Both the position numbers and the translations under genes were made by a program. From Prostheceraeus crozeri (taxonomy: Eukaryota; Platyhelminthes; Polycladida; Euryleptidae): 64,000 nucleotides of DNA. Of this stretch, positions 1 to 10,492 are shown piece after piece. The stretch is from the NCBI GenBank assembly GCA_907163375.1, contig CAJQUW010005739.1, forward strand, positions 62,001 to 126,000. Reading direction: 5' to 3'. Below the pieces are notes generated by a model. The model did not search any database and was not told where the DNA came from. It worked only from the letters and a program-made list of their open reading frames with translations. Each line of letters opens with the position of its first letter. Position 1 is the first letter of the stretch.

Positions 1-359
1 AAAATGATATACGAAATTGTGTACTGCTAGTAATTCTTTCCTTGTAATGCAATATTGTCTCTGCGTTTGAGTAAGTTTTTTGGATGCATAGGCAATAACT
101 TTTTCCTTTCCATTTTGAATTTGCGATAGAACAGCTCCCATGCACTCATGCGAAGCGTCAGTATCAAGAACAAATTTATTAACAATTTATACAACAATTT
201 ATCACTTTTCGTTGGAAATGCCAAAACGGGTGCTGTTGTCATAGCAGTTTTCAATTGAATGAATGACTCGTTACACTTATCATTCCAATCGATTGAAGTT
301 TTCCTTTTGTTTTTGTTGTTCCAAATTTGTTTACACAAACTTTCCAGAGGTGCCACCAA
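1..359 (-). pseudogene. RT thumb / RNase H start of the retroelement, broken
   Basis: This continues the RT frame directly after an in-frame TAG at 360-362. The first part reads as the connection segment typical of Ty3/gypsy RT, with an acidic tryptophan-containing stretch and an 'APVLAFP'-like block. From about 190 toward the window edge the expected RNase H-like sequence sits in another frame, so a small indel is present there. The coding region runs off the window at base 1. Non-functional as it stands. Confidence 0.7.
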
Positions 360-1013
360 CTAAGCGTAATTTTTAATGAACTGTCTATAGTACCCGCACA
401 ATCCTAGCCAAGATCGGAATTCTTCTGCTGTCGAAGGTTTTTTGAAATTCAAAATTTTCTCAATTTTCTTTTCATCTGTCTTTGTACCATTCTTTCCAAT
501 AGTATAACCCAAATATGAAACCTCTGTCTTAAGAAATTCGCATTTTTCTGGAGATAATTTCAACCCTGCTGAACGTACCCTTTGAAAAATTATTCGTAAT
601 CGGTGCACTTGTTCTTTTAAAGTTTTCGAGAATACTAAAATGTCATCGAGATATATTAGACACTGATGCCAATTCTCCTTATCGAATACTTTGTGCATTA
701 ATTTTTGAAATGTACTTGGGGAAGTGGAAAGTCCCATCGGCATTCGAACAAATTCCCAATGATTTGTTTTCGTGCTGAAAGCCGTCTTCTGAATATCACT
801 TTCGAGCATTGGCACGTCATAATATCCAGAGGAGAGGTCAAGAGTAGTGAAATATGCAGATCCATGAAGCGTATCTAATAAGTGTCTTGTCTCTGGTATA
901 GGAAATATTGGTCTTTTAGTTATTGCGTTTAATTTCCGGTAATCCACTGTAAGTCTGATATCACCATTCTTTTTCGGTACTACTACCAACGGTGTATCCA
1001 ACGGGTATTCCAT
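360..1013 (-). pseudogene. Reverse transcriptase domain of Ty3/gypsy pol (interrupted)
   Basis: About 217 residues of clear reverse transcriptase. It holds the VPKKNGDIRL and VDYRKLN blocks, the FTTLDLSSGYY block with the first catalytic Asp, the FVRMPMGLSTSPSTFQ block, and the catalytic YLDD at about 638-652. The LGY and WLGLCGYYRQFI blocks near the end are typical of Ty3/gypsy elements. The frame closes at a TAG (360-362), while similar sequence continues in the same frame beyond it, so this is a nonsense mutation and not a natural end. The region at 1014-1080 that should join it to the preceding segment is in a different frame. Confidence 0.88.
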
Positions 1014-1080
1014 GGAGATTCGCTTTCCCGTATTATGCCTTTATTCTGTAAGTCATGTATCATTTCTTCAACTTTATCTT

Positions 1081-1782
1081 CTAACGGAATAGGAACACGC
1101 CTGTAAGCACATGCAATAGGTTTTTATGTCCGGTATCAATTTCATGTTTCACCATATCAGTTAATTCAATATCATGCTTGCTCACACTGAAAATATCCAC
1201 AAATTCTTTTAAAAGAGGAATTAGCAGTTCTTTCTCTTTTTCACCAATTTCGTCTATTTGTTTTTTAAATTTCAATTCTAAAATTTTCCAACGTTTATCT
1301 GCATTCACCTCACTCATTTGGTTAACACACTTTCCACCACGTGAGTTGTTTTTCTGACTCGATGTAACTCCAATGAAACTTCCTAACTTCATACCCTTAT
1401 GCAATTTTACACCATCCTCGAAAGTCCATATTCGCACAGGGACATGTTTCCTGTTGTCAATTTTAACCATTCCTGTAGCTGTCATCCAATTTCTCTCACC
1501 CACATCAGCCACATTTGGTTCATAGAGACCCTCTAGTCCTTCATTTAGATCAACATAACCACGTATCATATATTCTCCAGCTTCATGTAGTGTCACTGTA
1601 TCGAAACATTTAACATCAAAGCCTAAATTTTGAACATCATCACTTATGTCACGATCTTCTGCCTGATCTCGACTCTCAGAGCAGGCTACGCTTAGTTTTC
1701 CGACTTCAAACCACTGCGACTCACACTCCGACTTTTCAGTTGTTGTATCAACGGTACCTCGACATTGTTTACCCAAGCACAA
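1081..1782 (-). pseudogene. Pol segment between protease and RT
   Basis: A 233-codon open stretch overlapping the 3' end of gag in a different frame. Its C-terminal third (LLKEFVDIFS..., MVKHEIDTG) is the conserved segment that precedes RT in Ty3/gypsy pol. It goes out of frame with RT near 1110. The overlap with gag (1692-1782) could be an ancestral gag-pol frameshift region, but the second frame change before RT shows decay. No separate function is assigned. Confidence 0.65.
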
Positions 1783-3407
1783 TTCTCAGGAGGATCTACT
1801 GCTATTTTCAGCTTTTTCATGGCTTGAAATCCCAAAATCAGATTTGGATATATTTTGTCAACAATCCGGAACTTACAGTACCTCTCTTGATCACGTATTT
1901 GAAGGTTAAGCTTAACCCAACCGTCGGTATGCATTCGTGAATCATTCGCACATTTGATAAATTTATTTGCTTTTATTATTCTGCTTCCAGAAATTCCTGT
2001 TCTCTTGACGAACTCTCTATCAATAACATTGATGTCTGCTCCAGTGTCCAAAAACAATATTGAATCGCGCCCCTCGCATTTACCCTCGATCAATGGCTTA
2101 TTTTTCGACTTCTTTGATTTTTTCTTAATTGTCTTGGTTACATCTTGATGAAGTGCTCGAACCGTTTTCCACTGTTTATTCCCTTGAATGTACTCGTACA
2201 AATCATTAATGTCATCTGGATAGACCTTTTTTTCACTTTGATTTCTTCTCGTCTTGACTTCAGCTTGACCTTTTGAGATATTGTCGTCATACATAGTCAT
2301 TGCATGGATCTCTGCGATTACATCCATTTCCTTAATACTGCATTCACTTTCCGTTTGTGATTCGGAAGTGTCATCTGATACATCAGCTGAGTCCCATTCG
2401 GTATTTTCCTCCACTTGTATCTTCCGAAAACGTCGCGGTCTGGTTGAATTTTGTAACCTGCAATTCGATGAATTATGTCCAAATCGTCCACAATGTTTAC
2501 ACTTATTGTTTTCACAGAATCGAGCCTGTTTTCCGCACATCCAACAAATTATTTCTTGTCGTTGAGATCTTGTTCTGGACCTATTGAATTGTATGTCCTT
2601 GTGTTTACTTTGCATCACTTTGTTGGCATCATCAATTTGCCAAGCGTCATTATTTTTCCGCGTAATATCGGCATAAGATCGTCTCGGAGTAACACTTGTA
2701 TTTTGTAAAATTGTCACGATGTAACTAAGCTGCTTCTGTACCATAGTCAATTGGTTTTGCAATTTTTCAATCGCATCATTTTGCACACTTTCCTCCAATT
2801 CAGCTTTTCTCACATACATCGATGCATTAGTTTTCTTCTCTTTCTTCACGAGATTGTATGCCTGGTCAAGAGTATCAACTTTCACTCTGTTTAGGGCCAG
2901 TTTCAGTTCTTCATTTCTTAATCCTTTGGTGAACGCATCAATAAGGTGTTTCTCTCTTTGCTCTGAGCTCATACTTTTTAAAAGTTTAAACCCTTCGATT
3001 CTGATTTCCGACAAGAATTCTCGTAAGTGCTGATCACTCTTCTGCTTACATGCAAATACTTTCACCAGCGGAGTTAACTCAGATTCTTTGGGTAGGAATA
3101 GTTCCATCAATTTGGTTTCGATCCACTCGAAATTGTTTTCATTGTCCTTGAATTCGAGTTGCCCACATAATTCGAAGCGCATTTCATCCGACAATGTATT
3201 TAAGAGAACAATGATTTTAGTCTCGTTCTTCGTAATTCCAGATATCTTGAAATATTGTTTTAATTTTTCCAAATGTGATTTTATGTCATCATTTTTGTCA
3301 CATTGGTGAGGAACAGTAATCGAGTCTTTATGGAGTAACTTTTGCAGTAAGTTTTCCAATATCTGACACTGCTCGCTAACGCCATGTGTTGCATCGCCAG
3401 AAGGCAT
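1692..3407 (-). CDS. gag: Gag with zinc knuckle and aspartic protease (retroelement)
   Basis: 571 codons from the ATG at 3407; a longer reading to 3422 would need a TTG start. The N-terminal half is a helical gag/capsid-like region. A CCHC zinc knuckle (CX2CX4HX4C, about 2470-2510) and a second Cys cluster just before it indicate the nucleocapsid part that binds RNA. Acidic and basic low-complexity stretches follow, then a retropepsin-like segment with LDTGAD at about 2040-2060, whose Asp is the expected catalytic residue. Having gag and protease in one frame, with pol in another, fits Ty3/gypsy elements. The ORF is intact even though the pol downstream of it is broken. Confidence 0.8.
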   Translation of the reverse strand: MPSGDATHGVSEQCQILENLLQKLLHKDSITVPHQCDKNDDIKSHLEKLKQYFKISGITKNETKIIVLLNTLSDEMRFELCGQLEFKDNENNFEWIETKLMELFLPKESELTPLVKVFACKQKSDQHLREFLSEIRIEGFKLLKSMSSEQREKHLIDAFTKGLRNEELKLALNRVKVDTLDQAYNLVKKEKKTNASMYVRKAELEESVQNDAIEKLQNQLTMVQKQLSYIVTILQNTSVTPRRSYADITRKNNDAWQIDDANKVMQSKHKDIQFNRSRTRSQRQEIICWMCGKQARFCENNKCKHCGRFGHNSSNCRLQNSTRPRRFRKIQVEENTEWDSADVSDDTSESQTESECSIKEMDVIAEIHAMTMYDDNISKGQAEVKTRRNQSEKKVYPDDINDLYEYIQGNKQWKTVRALHQDVTKTIKKKSKKSKNKPLIEGKCEGRDSILFLDTGADINVIDREFVKRTGISGSRIIKANKFIKCANDSRMHTDGWVKLNLQIRDQERYCKFRIVDKIYPNLILGFQAMKKLKIAVDPPENCAWVNNVEVPLIQQLKSRSVSRSGLKSEN

Positions 3408-4006
3408 GGTAGATTCAAGCAAACGTCAATATATTATCATAAGCAGTGACATATCACAAGTAATGCACTGTCTTTTAAATTCAAACATAGTTAGTAGTAT
3501 AGCAACATCTAAGATATAAGAAGTGCTATGTCAAGAGGAACACTAGGTCATAGACTGTCAATCAGACAAGATATCAACACACAACTTGTTAAATATCTCT
3601 ACAACATAACAGTATTGCTTTTATTTCTTTTTAATAAATGTGTATCATGACAGTGTTGTCCTATCATCTAGACACTTAACATAGTTACTAGAAATTATTC
3701 AACATATGAAAAATGATTGTAGGTGAATCAATTGAAGCAACGTTATCTGAGAATGAGCCATGAGTTCTTTTAAGAACTGCCTCTATCATTGATGCTAAAT
3801 GATGAAGGGATGAAACGGGAGGTCACTCTTACACTACACGTATACAAAATCATTTTCTATCTTCTCTAATGGTGCGATCCCTTTTGATAGAAAAGTAGAC
3901 CGATAATAAATGTGTTAACTAACCCCATATCTAAATTCCTCCATTTATTTCCATTTCTAGATAAATACATTGCAAAAACAAAGACATCTAGTATGTAGGT
4001 TTTTTT
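3408..4006. other. Intergenic stretch, no gene recognised
   Basis: AT-rich sequence between the retroelement gag and the first small ORF of the left arm. This is where the 5' LTR and primer-binding site of the retroelement should lie. I could not identify LTR ends or a tRNA-complementary primer-binding site by eye, and saw no convincing ORF. Confidence 0.4.
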
Positions 4007-4252
4007 TCACTCAAAGTTGAGAGGGATCACTTTTAAATTTGGATTGATTGTAAAATGTTTTGGGCGCTTGGGAGCACCTGGCACTTTTCTCACACGCGTC
4101 GTTTTTGGTGTAAATTCACCATCAGTCCACACATTTTTTTCAATGACGCTGACTTTCTTGCGGGACTCCTCCTGTTCACACTTGTCTTGATCCCACTAGT
4201 CAATGACTTCTAATATTTGGTTAAATATTTTCAATGCTTGAGAGTTTGACAT
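4007..4252 (-). pseudogene. Small basic ORF interrupted by a TAG, TATA-driven
   Basis: From the ATG at 4252 an 81-codon frame runs to a TGA at 4007-4009, broken by one in-frame TAG at codon 19 (4196-4198). The part after the TAG is rich in Lys/Arg/Pro (KTTRVRKVPGAPKRPKHF) and could be a small nucleic-acid-binding tail. The box CTATATAAG at 4304-4312 lies about 52 bp upstream, in the right direction. Spacing and orientation match the next gene in this arm, so it probably derives from a real gene. Whether the TAG is a mutation, a read-through codon or a sequencing error cannot be decided. No family is recognised. Confidence 0.4.
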
Positions 4253-4303
4253 GTTAGTCTGCTACTTCGTATAACGTGAATGAGAAGTGCTGCAATCGCT
4301 TCA

Positions 4304-4312
4304 CTTATATAG
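4304..4312 (-). promoter_or_regulatory. TATA box upstream of the small basic ORF
   Basis: CTATATAAG on the minus strand, about 52 bp before the ATG at 4252. The same 9-mer stands in the right arm at 60911-60919. Confidence 0.5.
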
Positions 4313-4691
4313 TTATTTAACAATGAGTCCCTCAACAGCCAATCAGAATGATTCTAATTTCAGATGAAGACTACATTATCACTTTATCAACCTGTGTTGC
4401 AGCAAAAAGTTTTGTACAACTTGATAAACTTTCTGACTGCACTCACAAGAGATTGTTTACTACTGAAGAGAGAAATGAGCTTGTGGTTGCGTGTGGCGCA
4501 TGAATGTCCCTTCCAATTCATTCCATTTCATCATTTATTCTTCACCTCTGCATTCCATATCCGAAGATATGTGGCGGGCCTTGGGACCGCTTTAGCTGCA
4601 TTAGAAGGGCTCATGGGGCATTCCCGACGAAAGGTAGTGAAAGAATGTGTTGTATGAAATTTGATCTTATGTTTATAAAAAAGACAATCAT

Positions 4692-4970
4692 CTAACTTTG
4701 GTGGGACTGGCTGATCCTGCTGAGAGAGACTCTTATTCGCTCTATGTCAGCGGGATCGACCTCCTCTACTACCACCCGAGTGTCAGAGGGCGGTATATAC
4801 CCCCACTCTGTTGAATCGGCATAATCATCATCGGCAGCCGATGAACCAATTCGAGCAAGGTTGTTCCACAATCTCTCTTGCTCTTCCATCTGCGAAAACT
4901 CTTTAAACAAATTTCTCGGCTTTAACCGAGGCTTGTCAGGAGAGCTGACTAGCGTGTTTGGCGTCTGCAT
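4692..4970 (-). CDS. Small acidic protein of unknown function, paralogue of the 63012-63278 gene
   Basis: 92 aa from the ATG at 4970. The frame stays open upstream to 5141, but the homologue in the right arm starts at the equivalent Met and the TATA box lies inside the upstream extension, so the internal Met is preferred. Shared blocks with the 88-aa right-arm protein are RPRNLF/KPRNLF, EEQ(E/D)R followed by NNLA(R/Q)IG, Y-I-P-P-S, and a C-terminal VD-A-(D/E)-(I/V)-ER-R-SLSRI. These suggest a short helical, probably protein-binding polypeptide. No known family is recognised. Two diverged copies that both stay open, with conserved promoters, argue that it is coding. Confidence 0.65.
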   Translation of the reverse strand: MQTPNTLVSSPDKPRLKPRNLFKEFSQMEEQERLWNNLARIGSSAADDDYADSTEWGYIPPSDTRVVVEEVDPADIERIRVSLSRISQSHQS

Positions 4971-5005
4971 GATGGAGTATAAATTGAAGACTAGAGAAAA
5001 GACGC

Positions 5006-5018
5006 GGTTTATATACCC
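5006..5018 (-). promoter_or_regulatory. TATA box GGGTATATAAACC of the 92-aa gene
   Basis: Minus-strand GGGTATATAAACC, 36-48 bp upstream of the ATG at 4970. The identical 13-mer precedes the paralogous gene in the right arm at 62970-62982, which supports a core promoter under selection. Confidence 0.7.
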
Positions 5019-5141
5019 AGCGAGCACAAAGCCATGATTCAGACCTTCCTTATTTGGCCATGCGTTTGACATGACAACAGCGGTTTTACCATTTATGGCA
5101 ACGGCAGTCACCATGCTTTCAGTTACCAACTCCCAACACAA

Positions 5142-6340
5142 AGACTGGTTACCTTATGACGCGAAAAGGTTTGACGTCAATGCCTGCAGTAACCCTCTCA
5201 TTTTTACCAAGTTACAATGACAAACGATAGACGTTGCCAACCCTGAGTTACTGAGGCTAGACGAGATTTCACAAAGCCTGATAGCAGAAGCCATAACGAC
5301 TTGATAGCAAGCGTTTAGGTGTTAAGCTCTTGAATCCGTTACAGGCAGTACTCAGAGGGGATGTTATCCCAGCTCCAAGGCCTCGACGCACAAATCCAAC
5401 CTCGGGCGTACACAGCGTGCGTCATGTCACTGTGTTGGTATCCGGGCCCCGAATTTGACATAAAAACCGGTGGAGTTATTTACAAGAGGAAACATCCCAA
5501 GTCGTTGCTTTGATCAGCTTGATAGCAAGCCTTGATTCACAAGCGTTTTGCAATGGAGATGTTTAGATGCCACCCATGACAAGATAGCTAATACTCAACC
5601 GATTGGCGTTCAAAGTGCTACGTTGAGAACTGTGTCAAAAGCCCAACATGAGTTGCCCCAGAGGTTTCGGTATAAAATATGACATACTCCCTTGCCACAC
5701 TTATCACTACGGCATCATCCGCTGTCCCGAAGGAACACCCTGTCATTGGAATATTACAGCAAAACTCTCCGTGTCATGCTCACTTTCAGTGAAAAGCCGC
5801 TTGTATCATAGTAAGACTGGCTCGTACACACTTAACCATGCCTTCATTGACTTCAGCAGGGTCGAAAACCCCAGAAAACCTCCAAAAATAATGAATTTAA
5901 ATTTTTCAGCATTTAGCACTACTTATGAAATTATATAGGTAGTCTGTTAATATAGGTCTGATCAATAGCGATCGAATCTTTTTTGAATCAAGTCAAAAGG
6001 ACTTGTAGAAGCAAAGTTACAAGCCTTTAAAGTTTTGGAGTCTTTTATGGGCTGGAGACTAAGGTCATCTCCTGGCTAACCTTTAAGTCTGACGCCTTAG
6101 CTGATATCAGCAATGAAATTTTCAAAGTCGGTCCGAAATTTTAAATATAGTTTGTGGCGATCAGCTGATGACGTAATCTCAATCATCCAAAACTTTAAAC
6201 ACGTCTATCTCCGGTTCTAGTGCTCCGATTGACTTCAAATTTTGAGTCACGCTTTCTCGCTCTCACCTTTCATTTATGCCTCGATTCTCTACGATTACCA
6301 GAACCCGAGTTAAAAAACTTCATAAATACTTTTGGAAACG
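5142..6340. other. Left-arm non-coding region
   Basis: No convincing gene. It contains the blocks matching the right arm described above. The equivalent of the right arm's spliced gene promoter is present near 6120-6180, but there the TATA-like box has changed. About 380 bp at 5480-5850 have no counterpart in the right arm. Confidence 0.5.
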
Positions 6341-7140
6341 TTTGGAGTCTCATTGGAAACGAAACCTTCCACAGATCTGAAAAGATAGGATCCTAGAGAA
6401 CAAAGTGCGGTCTTGCCCCTAAAAGAAACCCGAGCTCTTCATTCACTTCCAATTCTCCGCTATTCATCGCCAAAGGTGGCCACAATTTAACATTTTCACG
6501 GAAAAATCCGGTGTGGAGACCCAGTGTGAAGAAAATTTTCAACTATTTCTCTCCGATTTACTTGAAACTCACGATGCTTCCAAATCTGGTCTCCGTTTTC
6601 CCGTCCGAGGCTTCGTTCACCCGCTAGAGCCATTTTCGTAAAAATTCTAACTCTGTCGTTTTTCGGTGATGGTCAAAAATTTTAAAGTCACTCTCACACC
6701 TCAGCCAAGGAAGATAGAGCCAAACTGAGCTTTCCACTGCATTTTTCTCACTCTTAGCTTTGAAATGAGATATTGCACGACTTTCTACGATCTCTAGAAC
6801 CAAAGTTGGAAGTCTGACAGGAGGGGGGGGGGACGTCCTCAAAATTTATTCTCTCCGATTCCGCTGGAAACAACCTTCCTAACTCAAAATTTCACGTAGA
6901 CTCCGAATCTGGTCTCCGAACCCGCATTTTTCTAACTCTGCCGTTTGCGGATATTCCTACCCTTGCCTCACAGGAAAACTCCTCCTGCCGTCCTTCCTAA
7001 CCCAAAATTTCACGTAGACTCCGAATCTGACCTCCGTTTTCCCATCCGAAACCTCCTTGAAGACGAAAAACGACCTTTCTCATCCCAAAACCACCAAAAC
7101 CCACCTTTTCTAACTGTATCCTTCATAGATTCCTACCCCT
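6340..7140 (-). repeat. Old, diverged 484-bp satellite copies in reverse orientation
   Basis: Read on the minus strand, this region contains recognisable satellite landmarks: the CGACAGAGTTAGAATTTT block, the GAAAACGGAGACCAGATT block, AATCGGAGAGAA, GACGTCCCCCCCC, CTTCCAACTTTG and AAGCTAAGAGTGAGA. Identity is much lower than within the main array, and the orientation is opposite to it. These are relics of the array on the other side of the palindrome centre. Confidence 0.75.
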
Positions 7141-7144
7141 GCTG

Positions 7145-7256
7145 CTCCTCCTTCCTTCCAGAGGGGGTAGGGAAACCCTTTTCCTCCTCACGGACCATTC
7201 CTCCCAGCACATCCTTGACCATCTCCTTCCTCTCTCCAGAGGGGGGGTTGAGGCAG
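7145..7256 (-). repeat. Short CCCCCTCTGG repeats, reverse orientation
   Basis: Two copies of a C-rich block (CCAGAGGGGG on the plus strand) lie just inside the reversed satellite. The same block occurs three times in forward orientation at 9038-9195, just outside the forward satellite. Confidence 0.55.
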
Positions 7257-9030
7257 CATGATGACTCATCGTTGCACATTTTGGACTTTATTTTGGCACG
7301 GGCTTACTACTGTAACGTTTTAACGTGTTGCCATTATTTTTGAAAGACTCAATTGATTCAACTTTTGATTGTCTAATCAGCTGTTTTTTTTCAGACAGTT
7401 GATTGATCTGTAAAGAGACAGATTTCAAACGCTTCGGTGTCGGATTGTTCGCCATTCTTATTGTGACTGTTACTTGTATAGCTGCTTGTAGCTTCCACTA
7501 AAAAATAACACCAAGTGGTTCGTCACAGTCACGTGATAAGCGATCGATAATCGTAAACCAACCGGCGAGGAGGTATGGGTAATGATTCAGAAATGACAGG
7601 TTGATTCAGTCGGAATACGGCTGACAGTACCAGCTCGTTCAAGCAGCCACGATCAATCAAACATTAACGGAGGCACTACAGATCAGCCGCAGAAACGATG
7701 ACGTCGGATAACAATAGGACGAATTGACACTTAGTAAATCCGAGTGTGCACCAGTCACAGCGAACCGAGGAATGAGTCAAATTCACTAAATCCACCGGTA
7801 ATCGGGAAAACACAAAAATCCTACCCAAAAACGAAGATTTGACCAAAAGCGAAGGCAGCAAGAGACGAACCAGATCGAGACGAACTCAACGAACCAAGAC
7901 CCAACCAAAAAGGATACCGAGAAGCGCCAAGTCGACAGAAAACATCAATACAGGCGGCAGACAGACAAGAGCGCACAACCGCACGACACGACGATTGTTG
8001 TTTGTGATTTTCAGATGATTCTGGTCTCTGACATTGTTGTAGCTTTTAGACTTTTATACTAAAGGTTGTTATTTATTTATGCATACTGAGATGTTATATA
8101 TTTCACTTTCCTTTTCTTCATTTATGACTCTTTAATGCTTTATTGTTACCGATTTATCACTTAACAAGTTTTAATGTCTCGATATGCGGACCTGGCTTTA
8201 TTTACTCGTGTTTTTATTTCATCCTTTAATGAGAACAAAGATTCTATTTATATTTACATCATTGAATGTGATAGTATTCATACAGGGACGATTGATATAC
8301 CTCTATTGTATATTACACTTGTCCTGTGATGAATCCACTGTCTATTGTTTGATGCTTTCTGTGTGATACGCTATAGATAGATGTCAGATCGTTGATCCAA
8401 CTTTTAAGGGACGGGAAATATATCAAAACTGATAATCAATTTTTATTTTAATAATCAAGTTTTAAGATGAGAGCTCAGCATGACGAGAAGGCAACCAAAA
8501 ATTAAAAATCAAAAATGAAGAGATTCAAGCAACAGAGGAAACTGAAATCGCTATGCACGGAGTCATCAGGGAGGAACTATGGGGCCGCATAAAACAAGGT
8601 TTCGGCCCAATAAACAATAGGTTTTTGTCCCCAACCTCCAACCTGTACCACATGGCAGAGCCGGGCCGACCATATCGGAAGAACGACAAGGAAGGTCCCT
8701 CCAAACCTGAGGAAGCATAGCTAAAACTTAGATGCAAATTAAATTAGGATACATGAGAACATAAGGATGCTGTTAGTCAAACATTCCTACGATGGAAGTA
8801 TTTGGCAAAGATTTTCAAGCCAGTATTCATGGCATGTTACTTTCGGAGAAACTATATAGTACCGATGGGAGCCAAAACTCATCATCTTTATGATAGACTT
8901 CCGTGGTGTAAAGGTCACACTACTTTTGATCTTGATCTTGGCGTTCAGATAATCCACGCATTTTTCATTGTTTCCGCTCCTACTAGCCAAGAGGTCTTGT
9001 GGATAAGTAGTAAGAAAACGGCGAACATTC
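7257..9030. other. Central spacer of the inverted arrangement
   Basis: About 1.8 kb with no match to the other side of the palindrome that I could see. ORFs here are short (60-100 codons) and show no recognisable domain. No gene is called. Confidence 0.45.
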
Positions 9031-9037
9031 GACCGGC

Positions 9038-9195
9038 GCCCCCCCTCTGGAACAACAGAGTGTCGTGGTCGGCCGCCGTGGTGTTTCGAGTCTGACTCCC
9101 CCCCTCTGGAACGACAGAGTGTCGTAATGTGCCGGCCAAGTTGGTCCGAAAGGTTCGCTGACGTCCCCCCCTCTGAAACGACAGAGTATCGTGGT
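9038..9195 (+). repeat. Three copies of a C-tract / CTCTGGAACGACAGAG repeat
   Basis: Copies near 9042, 9104 and 9167, about 62-63 bp apart, each a C-run followed by CTCTG(G/A)AA(C)GACAGAGT(G/A)TCGT. The third is preceded by GCTGACGTCCCCCC, a piece also found in the 484-bp satellite. The block is therefore related to the array or was mobilised with it. Confidence 0.6.
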
Positions 9196-9309
9196 GGACT
9201 TGGGCGACCGCCAGGTTTTGACTTGAGGCTATAGTGTGTGTTGTTTTTCGTGCAATCTGCTGAATGTTGGGTTGTAAAATGGGCTGTTTCGAGTGGAAGG
9301 AGTGCCCGG

Positions 9310-10492
9310 ATTGGAAAACGGATTTCAGATTTGGAATCAGCATGAAATTCTCTATCAACATGGTGAGTTTCAAGTCAATCGGAGAGAAAAGATTTTCAAC
9401 ATTTTTCGAAAAAACGACAGAGTTAGAATTTTGGTCGTTTTGGGCTGTAGCGCCAAAACGAAGCATCGGATGGGAAAACGGAGGCCAGATTCGGATTCAG
9501 CGTGAAATTCTGCATCGGTATGGTGAATTTGAAAGCAATCGGAGAGAAAAAATTTTCGCTGACGGCCCCCCCCCCGGCACCGACCTTCCAACTTTGCTTC
9601 CAGTGGACGGATTTTGTCGTGCAATAGGTCGTTTGAAAGCTAAGAGTGAGACAGATTTACTGAAAGAATCGGCTTGTTCATATCGGTCTTCGTTTAGATG
9701 TGAAACGCCATTTAAGATTGTGGGACATTGGCGAAAAATGACAGAGTTAGAATTTTGGACGTTTTGGGCTCTAGCGTCAAAACGAAGCATCGGATTGGAA
9801 AACGGATTTCAGATTTGGAATCAGCATGAAATTCTCTATCAACATGGTGAGTTTTAAGTCAATCGGAGCGAAAAAATTTTCAACATTTTTCGAAAAAGGG
9901 ACAGAGTTAGAATTTTGGTCGTTTTGGGCTGTAGCGCCAAAACGAAGCATCGGATGGGAAAACGGAGGCCAGATTCGGATTCAGCGTGAAATTCTGCATC
10001 GGTATGGTGAATTTGAAAGCAATCGGAGAGAAAAAAATTTCGCTGACGTCCCCCCCATGGCACCGACCTTCCAACTTTGCTTCCAGTGGACGGATTTTGT
10101 CGTGCAATAGGTCGTTTGAAAGCTAAGAGTGAGACAAATTCACTGAAAGAATCGGCTTGTTCATATCGGTCTTCGTTTAGATGTGAAACGCCATTTAAGA
10201 TTTTGGGACATTGGCGAAAAACGACAGAGTTAGAATTTTGGACGTTTTGGGTTCTAGCGTCAAAACGAAGCATCGGATTGGAAAACGGATTTCAGATTTG
10301 GAATCAGCATGAAATTCTCTATCAACATGGTGAGTTTCAAGTCAATCGGAGCGAAAAAATTTTCAACATTTTTCGAAAAAGGGACAGAGTTAGAATTTTG
10401 GTCGTTTTCGGCTGTAGCGCCAAAACGAAGCATCGGATGGGAAAACGGAGGCCAGATTCGGATTCAGCGTGAAATTCTGCATCGGTATGGTG
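9310..10492 (+). repeat. 484-bp satellite, left portion (about 2.5 units)
   Basis: Same orientation and sequence as the main array at 31.3-60.8 kb. It ends abruptly at the Polinton insertion point, inside the segment CGGTATGGTGAATTTG of a unit. Units here carry a few private changes relative to the main array. ORFs in it are by-products of the repeat. Confidence 0.95.
10487..10492. repeat. Target site duplication ATGGTG, left copy
   Basis: ATGGTG directly precedes the left terminus and again follows the right terminus at 31311-31316. Uninterrupted satellite units read TATGGTGAATTTG at this point, so the empty site can be reconstructed by inspection. Six bp is the target duplication length known for Polintons. 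Confidence 0.93.

Larger units (their letters stand above)
1..3407 (-). mobile_element. Ty3/gypsy-type LTR retrotransposon, partial and degenerate
   Basis: Read on the minus strand, the order is gag with a zinc knuckle, aspartic protease, a pre-RT segment, reverse transcriptase with YLDD, and the start of an RNase H region, which is the Ty3/gypsy order. The window begins inside the element, so the rest of RNase H, integrase and the 3' LTR are not visible. The pol part is broken: the pre-RT segment and the RT lie in different frames, RT has an in-frame TAG at 360-362, and the frame is lost again near 190. No clear LTR or tRNA primer-binding site was recognised upstream of gag (3408-4000). It reads as an old, inactive copy. 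Confidence 0.85.
4420..6260. repeat. Left inverted arm (pairs with 60838-63810)
   Basis: Several blocks are clearly the reverse complement of blocks in the right arm. About 4440-4540 pairs with about 63715-63810, 5335-5470 with 61390-61535, 5865-6120 with 61050-61320, and 6150-6250 with 60838-60920. The small genes at 4692-4970 and 63012-63278 are homologous at protein level. Blocks are separated by indels: the left arm has about 380 bp extra at 5480-5850 and lacks the coiled-coil gene of the right arm. Divergence is substantial, so this is an old inverted duplication or the diverged TIRs of a very large element. Confidence 0.75.

Noticed and set aside
3423..4000. LTR of the gypsy-type retroelement
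   Set aside because: Expected here by position, but no paired LTR is in the window and no primer-binding site was recognised, so the boundary cannot be supported.
4364..4657. A 97-codon plus-strand ORF in the left arm
   Set aside because: No homologous frame in the right arm, no recognisable domain, and it overlaps sequence whose shared features are on the other strand.
5648..5938. A 96-codon ORF within the left-arm segment missing from the right arm
   Set aside because: No domain or promoter, and the end overlaps the conserved non-coding inverted block.
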